This document shows positions 5,644 to 12,525 of a stretch of 16,872 bases of DNA, piece by piece. Each line of letters starts with the position of its first letter. The first letter of the stretch is position 1. The DNA comes from DRGV01 sp018903055 [NCBI: bacterium] (lineage in GTDB: Bacteria; UBP18; UBA7526). Position numbers and translations under genes: made by a program. The stretch lies in assembly GCA_018903055.1 (NCBI GenBank), contig JAHIPW010000064.1, forward strand, positions 1 through 16,872. Reading direction: 5' to 3'. A model generated the notes under the pieces. The model made no database searches, had not been told where the DNA came from, and saw nothing but the letters and a program-made list of their open reading frames with translations.

Positions 5644-6372
5644 ATGGGAGTTTATCACATAACTTATACACCAAACTTAAAAGAGATTTGTCTTTATTTC
5701 AATGGAGGATGCAATTTTTCCTGCCATGGATGTATTACTGACCATCATCCCCAGGATTGCCATTTAGAAAAGAGCATCAGAGCACCAGAGCATAAGAGCG
5801 CCAGTATTTTTATAGATAAAGTTATTTCTTATTTAGAGCCGTTAAGTTTTAAGAAAGTAATCTTTTTAGGTAAAGAGCCGACGCAGGATGCAGATTTTTT
5901 AGCTCTGGCAAAAATTCTGAAAGAAAAGCTCTCCACTTATAATATCCTTCTCACCAATGGTTACAGATTTGTAGAAGATAGGGCAATTGATGAAATCTGC
6001 GTAAGCATTAAGGCTATATCAAAAAATATCTTCAGTGATTTTACCGGCAAGAATAACATAGAATATGTTTTGGAGAATTTCGTCAAATATACCAGTATAC
6101 CCAATCTTAAGGTACGAGCAGAGAGTGTTTTTATTCCAGGATATATCGATAAAGAAGAGATAGAGAAAATTGCCCAATTCATTGCTGGCGTAAGTGTGGA
6201 AATACCTTATCGTATTGATGGTTATATTCCCATTAAAGAGAAGGACAGATTTAGAAGACCTACAAAAGATGAGATGGAGGAAGCCAGGAAGGCTATAGAA
6301 AAATATTTAAAGAATGTCTCTATTCTGCATTATGGAGTAAGAGTAAAATATAAAGTTAAGAGGATATACTGA
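5644..6372 (+). CDS. Small radical SAM protein of unknown substrate
   Basis: The 242-residue protein has CNFSCHGC at about residues 23-30, the CxxxCxxC cluster motif, then a TIM-barrel-like sequence with FLGKEPTQDADF in the position of the GGEP motif and LLTNGY afterwards, as in glycyl-radical-activating enzyme relatives. There is no SPASM domain or extra Cys cluster at the C-terminus. AGGGATAA precedes the ATG. The stop overlaps the btuF start by one base, so translation is probably coupled to the B12 importer. Residues near 43-53 (SIRAPEHKSAS) come from a tandem array of four 8-bp units, an apparent low-complexity insertion shortly after the cluster motif. A role in corrinoid salvage is suggested only by position. 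Confidence 0.75.
   Translation: MGVYHITYTPNLKEICLYFNGGCNFSCHGCITDHHPQDCHLEKSIRAPEHKSASIFIDKVISYLEPLSFKKVIFLGKEPTQDADFLALAKILKEKLSTYNILLTNGYRFVEDRAIDEICVSIKAISKNIFSDFTGKNNIEYVLENFVKYTSIPNLKVRAESVFIPGYIDKEEIEKIAQFIAGVSVEIPYRIDGYIPIKEKDRFRRPTKDEMEEARKAIEKYLKNVSILHYGVRVKYKVKRIY
5771..5802 (+). repeat. Four degenerate 8-bp tandem units inside the radical SAM gene
   Basis: The units read AGAGCATC, AGAGCACC, AGAGCATA, AGAGCGCC. The first four bases (AGAG) and the fifth (C) are constant. Eight is not a multiple of three, so gain or loss of one unit would shift frame. The divergence of the copies suggests the array is old and no longer slipping. Confidence 0.7.
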
Positions 6373-7235
6373 TGATAAAATCAAATATCAAAAATCAAAT
6401 ATCAAAAATTTTATCCTTTATTTGTGCTCTTTTACTCTTTTGCTCTTTTGCTCTTACTAAAGAAAATTATCCACAGAGAATAATCTCTTTGGGTCCAGGT
6501 ATAACTGAAGAACTTTATCTCTTAGGAGTAGAAAATAAACTTATAGCGAATACCGTATATTGCGAGAGACCACCCGAGGCACAGAAGAAAGAAAAGATAG
6601 GAACAGTAATAAAAGTAGATTTAGAAAAAATTGTAAGTCTCGAACCCGATCTGGTAATAGCTACTTCCCTGAGTAATCCAGAGCAGGTGGAGAAGTTAAA
6701 GAATTTAGGAATAAAGGTGGTGACTTTCCCTGCTACGAAAAGCTTCTTCCAACTTTGTGAGCAGTTTTTAGAATTAGCAAAATTAGTGGGCGAGGAAGAA
6801 AAAGCAGCCAGAATTATTCATCAGGCAAAAAAGGAAGTAGACGCTATTAGAAAAAAAGTTAAAGATTTGCCAATGCCCAAGGTCTTTGTCCAGGTAGGAG
6901 CTAAGCCTTTATTTACAGTAACTAAAAATTCCTTTGTTCATGATTTCATAAAATTTGCTGGTGGGATAAATATTACAGAAAAGGCAAAATCTGGACTTTA
7001 TAGTCGTGAGAAAGTACTTAAATCTAATCCGGATATAATCATTATTGTAACTATGGGAATTGCCGGAAAAGAAGAAAAGAAAATCTGGCAAAAATATAAG
7101 ACTATGAAAGCTGTAAAAAATAATAGAATTCATATTATTGACTCTTATAAACTTTGCTCTCCCACACCAGTAACCTTTGTGGAAGCATTAAAAGAGATGG
7201 GGGAGATTTTACATCCCCGCTTAGAAACGGACTAA
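6372..7235 (+). CDS. btuF: Periplasmic cobalamin-binding protein of the ABC importer
   Basis: BtuF captures corrinoids in the periplasm and delivers them to BtuC. The 287-residue protein starts with basic residues and a hydrophobic stretch (about residues 12-28), consistent with a Sec signal peptide; there is no clear lipobox. The mature part begins PQRIISLGPGITEELYLLG, the usual start of class III binding proteins, and continues with LVIATSLSNPEQVEKL, PKVFVQVGAKPLFTV and a C-terminal PTPVTFVEAL. The ATG overlaps the previous stop by one base and lies three bases plus a stop before btuC. The N-terminal coding region holds two tandem arrays, a 14-bp unit twice and an 8-bp unit about 3.6 times, so the leader seems to have been rebuilt from repeats. 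A heme or siderophore relative is less likely given the neighbours. Confidence 0.88.
   Translation: MIKSNIKNQISKILSFICALLLFCSFALTKENYPQRIISLGPGITEELYLLGVENKLIANTVYCERPPEAQKKEKIGTVIKVDLEKIVSLEPDLVIATSLSNPEQVEKLKNLGIKVVTFPATKSFFQLCEQFLELAKLVGEEEKAARIIHQAKKEVDAIRKKVKDLPMPKVFVQVGAKPLFTVTKNSFVHDFIKFAGGINITEKAKSGLYSREKVLKSNPDIIIIVTMGIAGKEEKKIWQKYKTMKAVKNNRIHIIDSYKLCSPTPVTFVEALKEMGEILHPRLETD
6378..6456 (+). repeat. Two tandem arrays in the btuF signal-peptide region
   Basis: A perfect 14-bp unit occurs twice (6378-6391 and 6392-6405). Further on, 8-bp units read CTCTTTTA, CTCTTTTG, CTCTTTTG and a partial CTCTTA at 6427-6456. Both encode the basic and hydrophobic parts of the signal peptide, where sequence is loosely constrained. 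An 8-bp slip would shift frame and silence btuF. Confidence 0.7.
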
Positions 7236-7238
7236 ATT

Positions 7239-8255
7239 ATGAGAGAAAAATTAATCCGCTGGATTATCTGGATATTAATTTTAGGGGGCATTCTTTTAGG
7301 AGTAAGTATCTTCTCTCTCTGTGTTGGTTCAGCCGGTATACCGGTTAAGAAGATTGTTTCTTTAATTCTTGAGGGTAGGGGTACCACTGAATATAGCATT
7401 CTTTTTGATATTCGCCTGCCACGCATTATTTTAGGTTTTGCTATAGGCGGTGCATTGAGTCTGGCTGGGGTAATCTTGCAGGGAATGTTTCGCAACCCCT
7501 TAGTAGAACCCTATACCCTGGGTATTTCTGGCGGAGCCGCTCTGGGTGTGTGTTTAAATATTGTTTTCCGATTAAATAAGGCTTTAGGTATCTTAAGTTT
7601 GCCTCTTTGTGGTTTTTTAGGAGCGCTTTTGGTTATTTTGCTGGTTTATTCTTTAAGTATGAGAAAGGGCATATTAAAGATTCAAGGACTGCTCCTTACA
7701 GGAGTGATGATAAGTTTTATCTCATCATCCTTAATCATGCTTATTATGGCTATTTCTCGCACAGAAGACCTCCATGGGATTGTCTTCTGGATAATGGGCT
7801 CTTTAGAAGAGCCAAATTGGTTTCTTATAAAAATAGCTCTTCTGGTATCTATTCTTGGTTTAGTTATATCTTATCTTTTTTCAATAGACCTTAATGCCTT
7901 TGCCTTAGGAGAAGAAGAGGCCTTACATTTAGGGGTAAATACAGAAAGAACTAAAAAGATACTTTTTATACTTGCTTCTTTACTTACTGGTTGTAGTGTG
8001 TCAATGGCGGGCATTATTGGATTTGTAGGATTGGTTGTTCCCCATTTTGTGCGTATGTTTGTTGGGGGAGACCATCGGATTCTTTTGGTTAGTTCCTTTC
8101 TTTGTGGGGCAAGTTTCTTAATTTTCTGTGATACCTTAGCAAGAACAGTTATCTCCCCTATGGAGTTACCTGTGGGAGTAATTACTGGTATATTGGGAGG
8201 AAGCCTTTTTGTTTACGCCTTAACTAAAAGGCAGGTTCTTTTAGGAGAAAAATAG
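7239..8255 (+). CDS. btuC: Cobalamin ABC transporter permease
   Basis: A 338-residue FecCD/BtuC-type permease, very hydrophobic, with about ten membrane segments. Family motifs include LFDIRLPRIILGFAIGGALSLAGVILQGMFRNPLVEPYTLGISGGAALG near residues 48-96 and the C-terminal GIIGFVGLVVPHFVRMFVGGDHR near 251-273, which lies by the coupling region that contacts the ATPase. It would form the homodimeric channel of BtuC2D2F. The ATG is three bases after the btuF stop; the ribosome site is weak, so coupling is likely. The stop TAG overlaps the btuD GTG start by one base. Assignment to corrinoids rather than siderophores rests on the surrounding cobalamin genes. Confidence 0.9.
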   Translation: MREKLIRWIIWILILGGILLGVSIFSLCVGSAGIPVKKIVSLILEGRGTTEYSILFDIRLPRIILGFAIGGALSLAGVILQGMFRNPLVEPYTLGISGGAALGVCLNIVFRLNKALGILSLPLCGFLGALLVILLVYSLSMRKGILKIQGLLLTGVMISFISSSLIMLIMAISRTEDLHGIVFWIMGSLEEPNWFLIKIALLVSILGLVISYLFSIDLNAFALGEEEALHLGVNTERTKKILFILASLLTGCSVSMAGIIGFVGLVVPHFVRMFVGGDHRILLVSSFLCGASFLIFCDTLARTVISPMELPVGVITGILGGSLFVYALTKRQVLLGEK

Positions 8256-9055
8256 TGCTTAACATAAAAAATCTGACTTGTGGATACGATTCAAAAATAG
8301 TCCTTCGAGATATCAGTCTTAGAATAGAAAGCAGAGAACTTGTAGGAATAATTGGCCCAAATGGTTCAGGAAAAACAACTCTTCTTCGGGCGATAACTAA
8401 GATAATTAAACCGGCAAAAGGTGAAATCTTATTTGAAGGAAAGAATATCGAGGAATTAAGATATAAAGAACTGGCTAAAAATATAGCTGTTGTTTCTCAA
8501 AGTCCAGCGATAAATTTTATGAGCGTGGAAGAATTTGTTCTTTTAGGCAGGATTCCACATTATAAAAGATTTCAATTTTTAGAGACAAATAAGGACAAAG
8601 AGATTGCTAAAAAGTGCGCCATCCTAACCGATACCCTCAAGCTAAAAGACCGGCCTATGCCAGAGATAAGTGGTGGAGAAAGACAACTTACCCTTATCGC
8701 TCGCGCTCTAACTCAGGAACCAAAACTACTTTTATTGGATGAACCCACTGCTCATCTTGATATAACCCATCAGGCAGCAATTCTGGACCTGATAAGGAGA
8801 TTAAATAGAGAATTTGGTCTCACAGTAATTATGGTTTTGCATGACCTTAATTTAGCCAGCGAATATTGTCATCGGTTAGTACTTATTAATGAAGGACGAA
8901 TCTACAAAACTGGATTACCCCAAGAAGTATTAAACTATCGGATTATTGAAGAGGTTTATAAAACAGTGGTGGTTGTGGAAAAAAACCCTATTTCTTTTAA
9001 ACCTTATATATTGGTAGTGTCTGAGGAGGAAAGGCAGAAGAGGGGGGAACGATGA
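8255..9055 (+). CDS. btuD: Cobalamin ABC transporter ATPase
   Basis: A 266-residue ABC ATPase that powers BtuC. All motifs are present: Walker A GPNGSGKTT near residues 35-43, Q-loop VVSQSPA, signature EISGGERQ, Walker B LLLLDEPTAHLD and the switch histidine in LHDLN. The start is GTG at 8255, overlapping the btuC stop (TAGTG), with AGGAGA about eight bases upstream. The end overlaps the cobA start by four bases (ATGA). It is of normal length and has no visible insertion. Tight coupling from btuF through cobA suggests one transcript for import plus adenosylation. Confidence 0.92.
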   Translation: MLNIKNLTCGYDSKIVLRDISLRIESRELVGIIGPNGSGKTTLLRAITKIIKPAKGEILFEGKNIEELRYKELAKNIAVVSQSPAINFMSVEEFVLLGRIPHYKRFQFLETNKDKEIAKKCAILTDTLKLKDRPMPEISGGERQLTLIARALTQEPKLLLLDEPTAHLDITHQAAILDLIRRLNREFGLTVIMVLHDLNLASEYCHRLVLINEGRIYKTGLPQEVLNYRIIEEVYKTVVVVEKNPISFKPYILVVSEEERQKRGER

Positions 9056-9582
9056 AAAGAAAAGGACTAATTCAGGTCTATACTGGAGATGGTAAGGGCA
9101 AGACCACGGTCGCTGTTGGATTAGCCTGTCGGGCATGCGGTCATAATTTAAAGGTCTGTTATGTCTATTTCCATAAAGACCCCAAAATTTGGGAATATGG
9201 CGAGCACCGTACGCTACGAAAATTAGGAGTAGATACCTTCGGATTTGCGAAAAAGCATCCGCATTTTTTTAAAGAGATAGGCCCAGATGAAATCCGCAGA
9301 GAATGTCTTGAAGGTTTGGAATTTATCAAAAAAGTTTATCAAGAAAACAAATACGACATTCTGATATTAGATGAGATAAACATCTCTATACGGGATGGAT
9401 TTTTGAAAGAAGAGGAGGTTTTGAATATATTAGATTCCAAGCCAGAAAATTTAGAACTCATTCTGACTGGCCGCGGTGCAACAGAAAAGATAATTGAAAA
9501 AGCAGATTTAGTTAGCCAGATAAAAAAGATAAAACACCCCTATGATTTTGGGGTAAAAAGAAGAAAAGGAATTGAATATTAG
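9052..9582 (+). CDS. cobA: ATP:cob(I)alamin adenosyltransferase (CobA/BtuR type)
   Basis: CobA transfers the adenosyl group of ATP to reduced corrinoid cobalt, needed before nucleotide-loop assembly. The 176-residue protein has the family P-loop YTGDGKGKTT near residues 10-19, the strand VCYVYFHKDP, the Walker-B-like DILILDEIN near 103-111, LILTGRGA and the ending HPYDFGVKRRKGIEY, close to the HPF..G...R.GIE terminus typical of CobA. The start overlaps btuD (ATGA). Placement directly after the importer suggests incoming cobamides and precursors are adenosylated at once. Confidence 0.93.
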   Translation: MKRKGLIQVYTGDGKGKTTVAVGLACRACGHNLKVCYVYFHKDPKIWEYGEHRTLRKLGVDTFGFAKKHPHFFKEIGPDEIRRECLEGLEFIKKVYQENKYDILILDEINISIRDGFLKEEEVLNILDSKPENLELILTGRGATEKIIEKADLVSQIKKIKHPYDFGVKRRKGIEY

Positions 9583-9593
9583 ATAGGTAATAG

Positions 9594-9758
9594 ATGATGC
9601 ATCTGAGTAAAATTTTCGCCGATTACTTAAAGAAAAGGAACAAAGAGATAATTAGATTGCGCAAACAGGGCATACTCATAAAGGAAATTGCCTATAAGTT
9701 CAAACTGTCAGAAAGACATATCAGACGCATTATCCGTGAAGCATCGGAATTTCAATAG
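9594..9758 (+). CDS. Small helix-turn-helix protein, hypothetical
   Basis: A 54-residue ORF starts 11 bases after the cobA stop (ATG 9594 or 9597; AGG about seven bases upstream). The segment IIRLRKQGILIKEIAYKFKLSERHIRRIIRE (residues 19-48, shown here in its key parts) fits a trihelical DNA-binding fold of the resolvase or Mor C-terminal kind: a helix, then KEIAYKF, a turn, and SERHIRRII as recognition helix. The sequence is rich in Arg and Lys. It could be a small regulator or a remnant of a mobile-element protein. I do not recognise a named family member. It lies directly before a dispersed repeat and the btuB promoter. Confidence 0.5.
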   Translation: MMHLSKIFADYLKKRNKEIIRLRKQGILIKEIAYKFKLSERHIRRIIREASEFQ

Positions 9759-9769
9759 TTACACAGATG

Positions 9770-9857
9770 GGCACAGATTAGAAGACACGGATTAGCACTG
9801 ATTCTCATTGCGCTAAATCCGTGCTAATCAGTTTAGTCAATCCGTGCTAATCTGTGA
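9770..9857 (+). repeat. Imperfect palindromic repeat built on the motif CACGGATTAGCAC
   Basis: CACAGATTA at 9772-9780 is complementary to TAATCTGTG at 9848-9856. Between them CACGGATTAGCAC-like words occur in both orientations (9786-9805 and 9817-9848). The related words CACAGATT and AATC...GTGTAATC recur at 10250-10330 and near 12670-12695. It looks like a dispersed non-coding repeat. It could also act as a weak end for the upstream transcript, but no T-run follows. Confidence 0.65.
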
Positions 9858-9916
9858 AGAATGCCGAGCGATAGTGAGGCTTATCTTGATTGGACGTGAT
9901 GTCCTCAAATGTCATC

Positions 9917-9945
9917 TTGACAAAATCCTTTTATCCGGTTATACT
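9917..9945 (+). promoter_or_regulatory. Sigma70-type promoter for btuB
   Basis: TTGACA (9917-9922) and TATACT (9940-9945) are separated by exactly 17 bp, a near-consensus match. Transcription would start near 9952, shortly before the riboswitch. Position, spacing and downstream elements agree. Confidence 0.85.
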
Positions 9946-9969
9946 AAATACAGTTCTTTTAAATCAGAA

Positions 9970-10140
9970 ACCAGATAGGCGGAGGAAGTTTCCGTGCTTG
10001 TCCCACTCCTGCACGCAGGAGCGGGATGAAATCCGGCCACCTCTCCGGTGGCTCGCCGATGAGGCGAGAACACTGCCCCGCAACGGTAATAGGCCGATAT
10101 TACATATCGGACTGAGTCCGGACGATCGCCTATCAGTGGA
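9970..10140 (+). promoter_or_regulatory. Cobalamin riboswitch upstream of btuB
   Basis: The closing stem pairs GATAGGCG (9974-9981) with CGCCTATC (10127-10134). Inside are the family landmarks: a GCGGGATGAAATCCGGCCA segment (10021-10039), ACTGCCCCGCAACGGTAA (10072-10088), and a B12-box-like GAGTCCGGACGATCGCCT (10114-10131). Extra hairpins include CCTGC/GCAGG (10008-10019) and CCGATAT/ATATCGG (10094-10110). Ligand binding would be expected to favour the terminator just downstream, lowering receptor synthesis when B12 is plentiful. Exact ends are uncertain by about ten bases. The subtype (AdoCbl or aquocobalamin preferring) was not determined. Confidence 0.9.
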
Positions 10141-10183
10141 AAGTACTTTCGTGGGAAGGGAAGATAAATTCCTATTAAAAGTT

Positions 10184-10216
10184 ACCCGACCTGTGAAGGT
10201 CGGGTTTTTGTTTTTC
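10184..10216 (+). terminator. Intrinsic terminator of the riboswitch expression platform
   Basis: ACCCGACC (10184-10191) and GGTCGGGT (10198-10205) form a perfect 8-bp GC-rich stem with a 6-base loop, followed by TTTTGTTTTTC. It lies about 45 bases after the riboswitch closing stem and before btuB, as expected for transcription attenuation. Confidence 0.92.
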
Positions 10217-10217
10217 T

Positions 10218-10244
10218 GAGATTTCTGGAAAAGCCAGAAATCTC
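10218..10244 (+). repeat. Perfect 11-bp hairpin after the attenuator
   Basis: GAGATTTCTGG (10218-10228) is complementary to CCAGAAATCTC (10234-10244), with loop AAAAG. It starts directly after the terminator T-run. CTGA flanks it at 10216-10219 and 10244-10247. It may be another small palindromic insert; no function is evident. Confidence 0.55.
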
Positions 10245-10330
10245 TGATTTCACAGATAAAGTATAGATTGCACAGATTTTTTTATCATTGAGGTAATTAG
10301 TGTAATCTTCCTAAATAATCGGTGTAATCA

Positions 10331-10370
10331 GAGGGCTCTGAAGGTTTTTCAGAGACCTCCTTTAAGGAGG
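10331..10370 (+). promoter_or_regulatory. Possible bistable ribosome-binding-site switch before btuB
   Basis: CCTCCT (10356-10361) can pair with the Shine-Dalgarno AGGAGG (10365-10370) and hide it. The same CCTC bases can instead close an upstream hairpin, pairing 10331-10342 with 10348-10359 (11 of 12 positions). The two folds are mutually exclusive, so one exposes and the other masks the btuB ribosome site. This is read from base pairing; regulation is inference. Confidence 0.45.
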
Positions 10371-10376
10371 TAGGAG

Positions 10377-12305
10377 ATGAAAGAAAAAAAAGGTTTAACA
10401 ATTTTACTAGCGGCGGTAGCCAGCGTTCTGGCTTTACTGGTCACTGGTCACTGGTCACTGGTCACTCCTGCCTATGCGGCTGAGGATAGGCAGGAAGAGG
10501 TCTTTGATTTGGGAGAGGTGGTCATTACCCCTACCAGAACACCCAAACTTTTAGGGGATGTATCTCTCCACACTACCATCATCACCAAAGAAGAGATTGC
10601 AAAGAGCGGAGCGAGAAACATTGGAGAGGTGATAGAGAAGGAGACCGGGGTGAAGGTGGATAGCTGGGGAGCCATGGGAGCTCAGACCATCATGAGCATG
10701 CGTGGTTGCTCATCGAAGCAGGTTTTAATACTCATCGATGGCCAGAGAATGAACTGTATCCGAGGTGGAGATGTAAACTTTGCTGAGTTTCCCCTTTTAG
10801 AGCATGTTGAGAGAATAGAAATAGTGAGAGGTCCAGGCTCTGCCCTCTATGGCTCAGGCGCTATGGGTGGGGTAATCAATATTATCACTAAAGACCCGCC
10901 CAAGAAGCCTACCTTTAGTTATGAAACATCCTATGCTACGCATAATACCTTCATTAACAAATTTAGTCACGGGGCAAAGATAAAGAAGTTTGGTTACTTA
11001 CTTTCTGGAGGACAGTATCAATCTCAGGGCCATCGCCTCAACAGCGACTATAATGCCCATGACATCTTTGGAAAGTTTACCTATGACCTAACTGATTGGT
11101 CAAAACTCATCCTTGAGGGCGGATACTATAATGGAGAGGTTGGTACCCCGGGAGCGAAGGCTGGCTGGAAAGCAAACGATCCGGACAATAGACTACATAC
11201 CCACCGAGTCTGGGGAAGTCTGGGATGGAAAGCAAAGTTAGGTGAGCGGTCCGACCTCTCTTTGAAGGCCTATGGAAGGGAGGAGAAATTAAAGAATATT
11301 ACTCACACCGCAGCGCCCACTTTTCATAGAATGGATACCTTAGGGGGTGAGGCAGAGTACTCCATAAAGATTGGAGAAAGAAATAGGCTTACTCTTGGGG
11401 CTGACGTTCACGAGGATGGGTTAGACTCCGTACAACCGGGGGTGAGACCAGACATTAGGCATGATCTGACCACCCAGGCCTACTGGATTCAGGACGAGAT
11501 AAAAATATTTGAGCCCTTAACCTTTACTATGGGAAGCAGATGGGATTACCATCCGGCCTTTGGCACAGAGGGCTCTCCCAAGGCAAGCCTGCGCTATAAA
11601 GTAACCAAGGAGACCACCCTGAGGGCCTCTGTGGGCAAGGCCTATCGAGCTCCCACCTTGGACGACCTCTATGCCAATGTTCCTGGAATGGGGGTAGGAA
11701 ACCCGGATTTGAGGCCAGAGAAGGCCTGGGCCTGGGATGTGGGAATTGACCAGACATTCACCAAAAACCTACTGGGAAAGGCGACCTTCTTCAGAAGGGA
11801 GGTGAGCAATCTTATTATTTGGGCGGATGAGGATGGAGACAACACCTGGAATCCGACGAATGTAGATAGCGCTTTGATCTGGGGAATAGAATCGGAACTG
11901 AAAGCCAAATTCTTAAAATATTTCTCGAGCGGCATAGGCTATACTTGGTTAGAAACCAGGCATAAGACTGTAGGTGCTAATTACAACAACCATCTCGCTT
12001 ACTACCCAATGCATAAGGCCAATGCTTACTTGGAGTATAAGACTAAGTTTGGACTTTTGGCTCGGGTGGAGGAGGAGTTTGTTGATTCTCGCTTTACTAC
12101 TGCGGCAAATGATAAAAGGACTGCAGAACTTCCCCCCTATTTCCTGACCAACCTGAGGGTAGAATATACTCCTGAGAAACATCTCAAGAAGCATCTCACC
12201 TGGTATGCTGGGGTCAACAACCTCTTCAACACCTATTATGAGATGAGGAATAACTACCCTATGCCCCGAAGAACAGGCGTGGTGGGGATGAAGATAAAGT
12301 TCTGA
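10377..12305 (+). CDS. btuB: TonB-dependent outer-membrane corrinoid receptor (BtuB-like)
   Basis: A 642-residue receptor with an N-terminal signal peptide (about residues 1-35, ending near AYAA), a TonB-box-like DLGEVVITPTRTP near residues 44-56, a plug domain (NIGEVIEKETGVKV, MRGCSSKQVLILIDGQRMN, VERIEIVRGPGSALYGSGAMGGVINIITK) and a beta-barrel with YRAPTLDDLYA, NPDLRPEKAWAWDVGI and GVNNLFNTYYE, ending in Phe as outer-membrane barrels do. It imports cobamides or precursors with energy from the TonB complex encoded downstream. Control by the cobalamin riboswitch makes the substrate assignment strong. SD AAGGAGG lies six bases before the ATG. The signal-peptide coding region holds a perfect 7-bp tandem array, so slippage could switch the gene off. 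Confidence 0.92.
   Translation: MKEKKGLTILLAAVASVLALLVTGHWSLVTPAYAAEDRQEEVFDLGEVVITPTRTPKLLGDVSLHTTIITKEEIAKSGARNIGEVIEKETGVKVDSWGAMGAQTIMSMRGCSSKQVLILIDGQRMNCIRGGDVNFAEFPLLEHVERIEIVRGPGSALYGSGAMGGVINIITKDPPKKPTFSYETSYATHNTFINKFSHGAKIKKFGYLLSGGQYQSQGHRLNSDYNAHDIFGKFTYDLTDWSKLILEGGYYNGEVGTPGAKAGWKANDPDNRLHTHRVWGSLGWKAKLGERSDLSLKAYGREEKLKNITHTAAPTFHRMDTLGGEAEYSIKIGERNRLTLGADVHEDGLDSVQPGVRPDIRHDLTTQAYWIQDEIKIFEPLTFTMGSRWDYHPAFGTEGSPKASLRYKVTKETTLRASVGKAYRAPTLDDLYANVPGMGVGNPDLRPEKAWAWDVGIDQTFTKNLLGKATFFRREVSNLIIWADEDGDNTWNPTNVDSALIWGIESELKAKFLKYFSSGIGYTWLETRHKTVGANYNNHLAYYPMHKANAYLEYKTKFGLLARVEEEFVDSRFTTAANDKRTAELPPYFLTNLRVEYTPEKHLKKHLTWYAGVNNLFNTYYEMRNNYPMPRRTGVVGMKIKF
10436..10466 (+). repeat. 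Perfect heptamer array in the btuB signal peptide
   Basis: ACTGGTC occurs four times without mismatch (10436-10463), followed by ACT. It encodes part of the hydrophobic core, LVTGHWSLVT. The unit is not a multiple of three, so loss or gain of one copy would frameshift btuB near codon 20. Confidence 0.85.
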
Positions 12306-12320
12306 AACGCAGATAAATTA

Positions 12321-12385
12321 GTTCGGAGTTAGGAGTTCGCCTCTCGTCCCGAGGGGACTCGAGGTCCCCGAGGGAGAGTTCGGAG
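12321..12385 (+). repeat. Intergenic palindromic element, inverted twin of the cbiB insertion
   Basis: GTTCGGAG flanks the element at 12321-12328 and 12378-12385. The core reads CTCTCGTCCCGAGGGGAC, CTCGA, then complementary arms. Its reverse complement matches positions 14984-15036 inside cbiB essentially base for base. It lacks the second GC-rich hairpin of the cbiB copy. The left edge also reads as heptamers (GTTCGGA, GTTAGGA, GTTCGCC). It lies 15 bases after btuB, outside coding sequence. Confidence 0.85.
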
Positions 12386-12417
12386 ATAAACGATGGTCCA
12401 TCTTATGACCATTTGAG

Positions 12418-12441
12418 AAGGCCGCTATTAAACGGCCTTTT
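12418..12441 (+). terminator. Intrinsic terminator after btuB
   Basis: AAGGCCG (12418-12424) pairs perfectly with CGGCCTT (12433-12439) around an 8-base loop, followed by a short T-run (TTTT at 12438-12441, then CGT). An additional 6-bp hairpin (12393-12398 with 12407-12412) precedes it. It separates btuB from the exbB promoter. Confidence 0.7.
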
Positions 12442-12449
12442 CGTAATAT

Positions 12450-12478
12450 TTGACCTATTCTTCCCAATATGGTAATAT
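12450..12478 (+). promoter_or_regulatory. Sigma70-type promoter for exbB-exbD-tonB
   Basis: TTGACC (12450-12455) and TAATAT (12473-12478) have a 17-bp spacer. It lies just after the btuB terminator and about 270 bp before exbB, in the right direction. The long leader holds repeats but no second cobalamin riboswitch that I can see. Confidence 0.65.
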
Positions 12479-12525
12479 TTGTCTTACAGTGTATGACGGG
12501 AAACGAATTTTTCTAATATCTGTGA

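Noticed and set aside
7607-7894. 95-codon + strand frame inside btuC
   Set aside because: It is out of frame within a clear permease gene and shows no independent coding signal.
9890-10219. 109-codon open frame on the + strand across the btuB leader
   Set aside because: It covers the promoter, cobalamin riboswitch and terminator, and its product has no family features. RNA structure explains the sequence.
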